Shown: positions 14,810 through 15,732 of the stretch, in pieces
Position numbering within the stretch: the first letter of the stretch is position 1
How the letters are laid out: each line of letters opens with the position of its first letter
NCBI GenBank assembly: GCA_002705485.1
Contig: PAGT01000038.1
Coordinates: 1 to 15,732, forward strand
Length of the DNA: 15,732 nucleotides
From: Flavobacteriales bacterium
Lineage (GTDB): Bacteria > Bacteroidota > Bacteroidia > Flavobacteriales > Flavobacteriaceae
Direction of reading: 5' to 3'
The notes under the pieces: generated by a model
Told to the model about the DNA's origin: nothing
The model's database searches: none
Seen by the model: the letters and a program-made list of their open reading frames with translations, nothing else
Program-made: the position numbers and the translations under genes

Positions 14810-15732
14810 ATGAGTAAGCACACAAACAAAGTCCATGGTAAGTTAAATGTCATAATCGTGGCGGTTATACTAATTATAGGTGTTTTAGGATACCTTTTAG
14901 TACAATCTGACTCGGTTGACTTCAATCCTGAAGATCTTTCTGGATCTGGAATGATGTCAATCAAAGGCGCTCAAAAAGCGGAAAAGTACGACAATAAAAG
15001 TGATGTCGTAGTATCTCTTGACGGTGAAGAAGCTCAACAGCTTATTAACAGTCAAGCATTTCAAAAAGTAATAAAAGATCCTGATTTTGCTAAATTAGCA
15101 TCATCTGGAGACTTTGGTAAGCTGATGGCTTCACCTGATTTTGGTAAGCTGATGGCTTCACCTGATTTCGGTAAGCTGATGGCTTCACCTGATTTCGGTA
15201 AGCTGATGGCTTCACCCGATTTTGGTAAGTTAATGGCTTCACCTGATTTTGGTAAGTTAATGGCTTCACCTGATTTTGGTAAGCTGATGGCCTCACCTGA
15301 TTTTGGTAAGTTAATGGCTTCACCTGATTTTGGTAAGCTGATGGCTTCACCTGATTTTGGTAAGTTAATGGCATCTCCTGATTTTGGTAAGTTAATGGCT
15401 TCTGCCGATTTTGGTAAGCTGATGGCTTCACCTGATTTCGGTAAGCTCATGGCATCTCCTGATTTTGGTAAGCTAATGGCTTCTGCCGATTTTGGTAAGC
15501 TCATGGCCTCACCTGATTTTGGTAAGCTAATGGCTTCTGCTGATTTTGGTAAGCTAATGGCCTCACCTGATTTTGGTAAATTAGTTGCATCTGCAGATTT
15601 TGGAAAAATGGTAGCTTCAGCTGATTTTGGAAAACTAGCTGCATCACCAACTTTTGGAAAATTGGTTTCTTCTCCAATGTTTGGTAAACTTATTGCTAAC
15701 CCAGCGTTTGGAAAACTAGCATCTGCACCTGG
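14810..15732 (+). CDS. Single-pass membrane protein with a tandem nonapeptide-repeat domain (cut by right window edge)
   Basis: The frame is open from ATG 14810 through the last base (307 full codons), so the C-terminus is missing. Residues 1-11 are basic. Residues 12-31 are a hydrophobic membrane segment (L-N-V-I-I-V-A-V-I-L-I-I-G-V-L-G-Y-L-L-V). By the positive-inside rule the rest should face the periplasm or outside. Residues 32-82 form an acidic linker. From residue 83 (15056) at least 25 contiguous nine-residue units follow without any break in register. The core units read D-F-G-K-L-M-A-S-P; the first two (A-F-Q-K-V-I-K-D-P, D-F-A-K-L-A-S-S-G) and the last six are more diverged. Phe at position 2 and Lys at position 4 never vary in the visible units. 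I do not recognise the family. Its upstream leader suggests separate transcription. Confidence 0.88.
   Translation, partial: MSKHTNKVHGKLNVIIVAVILIIGVLGYLLVQSDSVDFNPEDLSGSGMMSIKGAQKAEKYDNKSDVVVSLDGEEAQQLINSQAFQKVIKDPDFAKLASSGDFGKLMASPDFGKLMASPDFGKLMASPDFGKLMASPDFGKLMASPDFGKLMASPDFGKLMASPDFGKLMASPDFGKLMASPDFGKLMASPDFGKLMASADFGKLMASPDFGKLMASPDFGKLMASADFGKLMASPDFGKLMASADFGKLMASPDFGKLVASADFGKMVASADFGKLAASPTFGKLVSSPMFGKLIANPAFGKLASAP
15056..15730 (+). repeat. 27-bp in-frame tandem repeat array (25 units, continuing to the edge)
   Basis: Twenty-five direct repeats of 27 bp lie head to tail with no spacer and no insertion or deletion. The typical unit starts GATTTTGGTAAG and continues with a Leu codon, ATG GCT TCA CCT. 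Units from 15110 to 15568 are almost identical and differ mainly at the Leu codon (CTG, TTA, CTC, CTA) and at the last three codons. Units at both ends are diverged. Every visible change keeps the frame, and most in the core are synonymous, which points to selection on the protein. Confidence 0.97.

Noticed and set aside
15061..15504. Long minus-strand open frames reading repeats of S-L-P-K-S-G-E-A-I and Y-Q-N-Q-V-K-P
   Set aside because: They are mirror frames of the 27-bp repeat: a stop-free unit keeps any frame open. The plus-strand frame extends into non-repeat sequence with a start, a membrane span and mostly synonymous core variation, so it is the real gene.
15056..15730. Possible CRISPR array
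   Set aside because: The 27-bp units are directly adjacent with no spacers, and they encode an in-frame peptide repeat.

Overview
The window looks like chromosome of a low-GC marine-type member of the Bacteroidota, most likely Flavobacteriia. I judge this from the AT-rich sequence, the short flavobacterial Sec signal peptides ending in S-Q-Q or A-Q, lipoproteins with a Cys right after a short hydrophobic stretch, a TAnnTTTG-type -7 promoter element, and SGLT-like sugar uptake. No rRNA, tRNA, insertion sequence or CRISPR array is visible. No intergenic gap exceeds about 235 bases.

Left part (1-3650): six genes for small exported proteins. Four run on the plus strand: an NTF2/SnoaL-like protein cut by the window edge, an NTF2-like lipoprotein, a lipoprotein fusing an NTF2-like domain to a dimeric alpha/beta-barrel (ABM-like) domain, and a stand-alone ABM-like lipoprotein. 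A strong bidirectional terminator at 2177-2210 separates them from two minus-strand secreted paralogues, which I read as degenerate tandem ABM-like proteins. Their function is unknown.

Middle (3752-14690): a xylan/xylose utilisation locus. A LacI-family regulator stands tail to tail with a minus-strand operon in the order xylB (xylulokinase), xylA (xylose isomerase), an SSS-family Na+/sugar symporter and a GH10 xylanase-like enzyme. The xylB leader carries two nearly identical 18-bp LacI-type operators, one lying inside a putative promoter. A type I sulfatase (minus) and a second GH10 enzyme (plus) diverge from a region with a 12-bp inverted repeat. An overlapping gene for an exported protein with a carboxypeptidase-regulatory-like domain follows the second GH10 gene. 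Together they suggest cleavage of a xylan, perhaps a sulfated marine one, outside the cytoplasm, xylose import with Na+, and entry into the pentose phosphate pathway as xylulose-5-phosphate. No SusC/SusD pair, beta-xylosidase or glucuronidase is in the window.

Right end (14810 to the edge): a gene cut by the window edge for a single-pass membrane protein whose predicted extracytoplasmic part is a tandem array of at least 25 nine-residue repeats (consensus D-F-G-K-L-M-A-S-P). I do not recognise it, and it is the most unusual object here. Its leader has a TATATTTG element followed by two small stem-loops.
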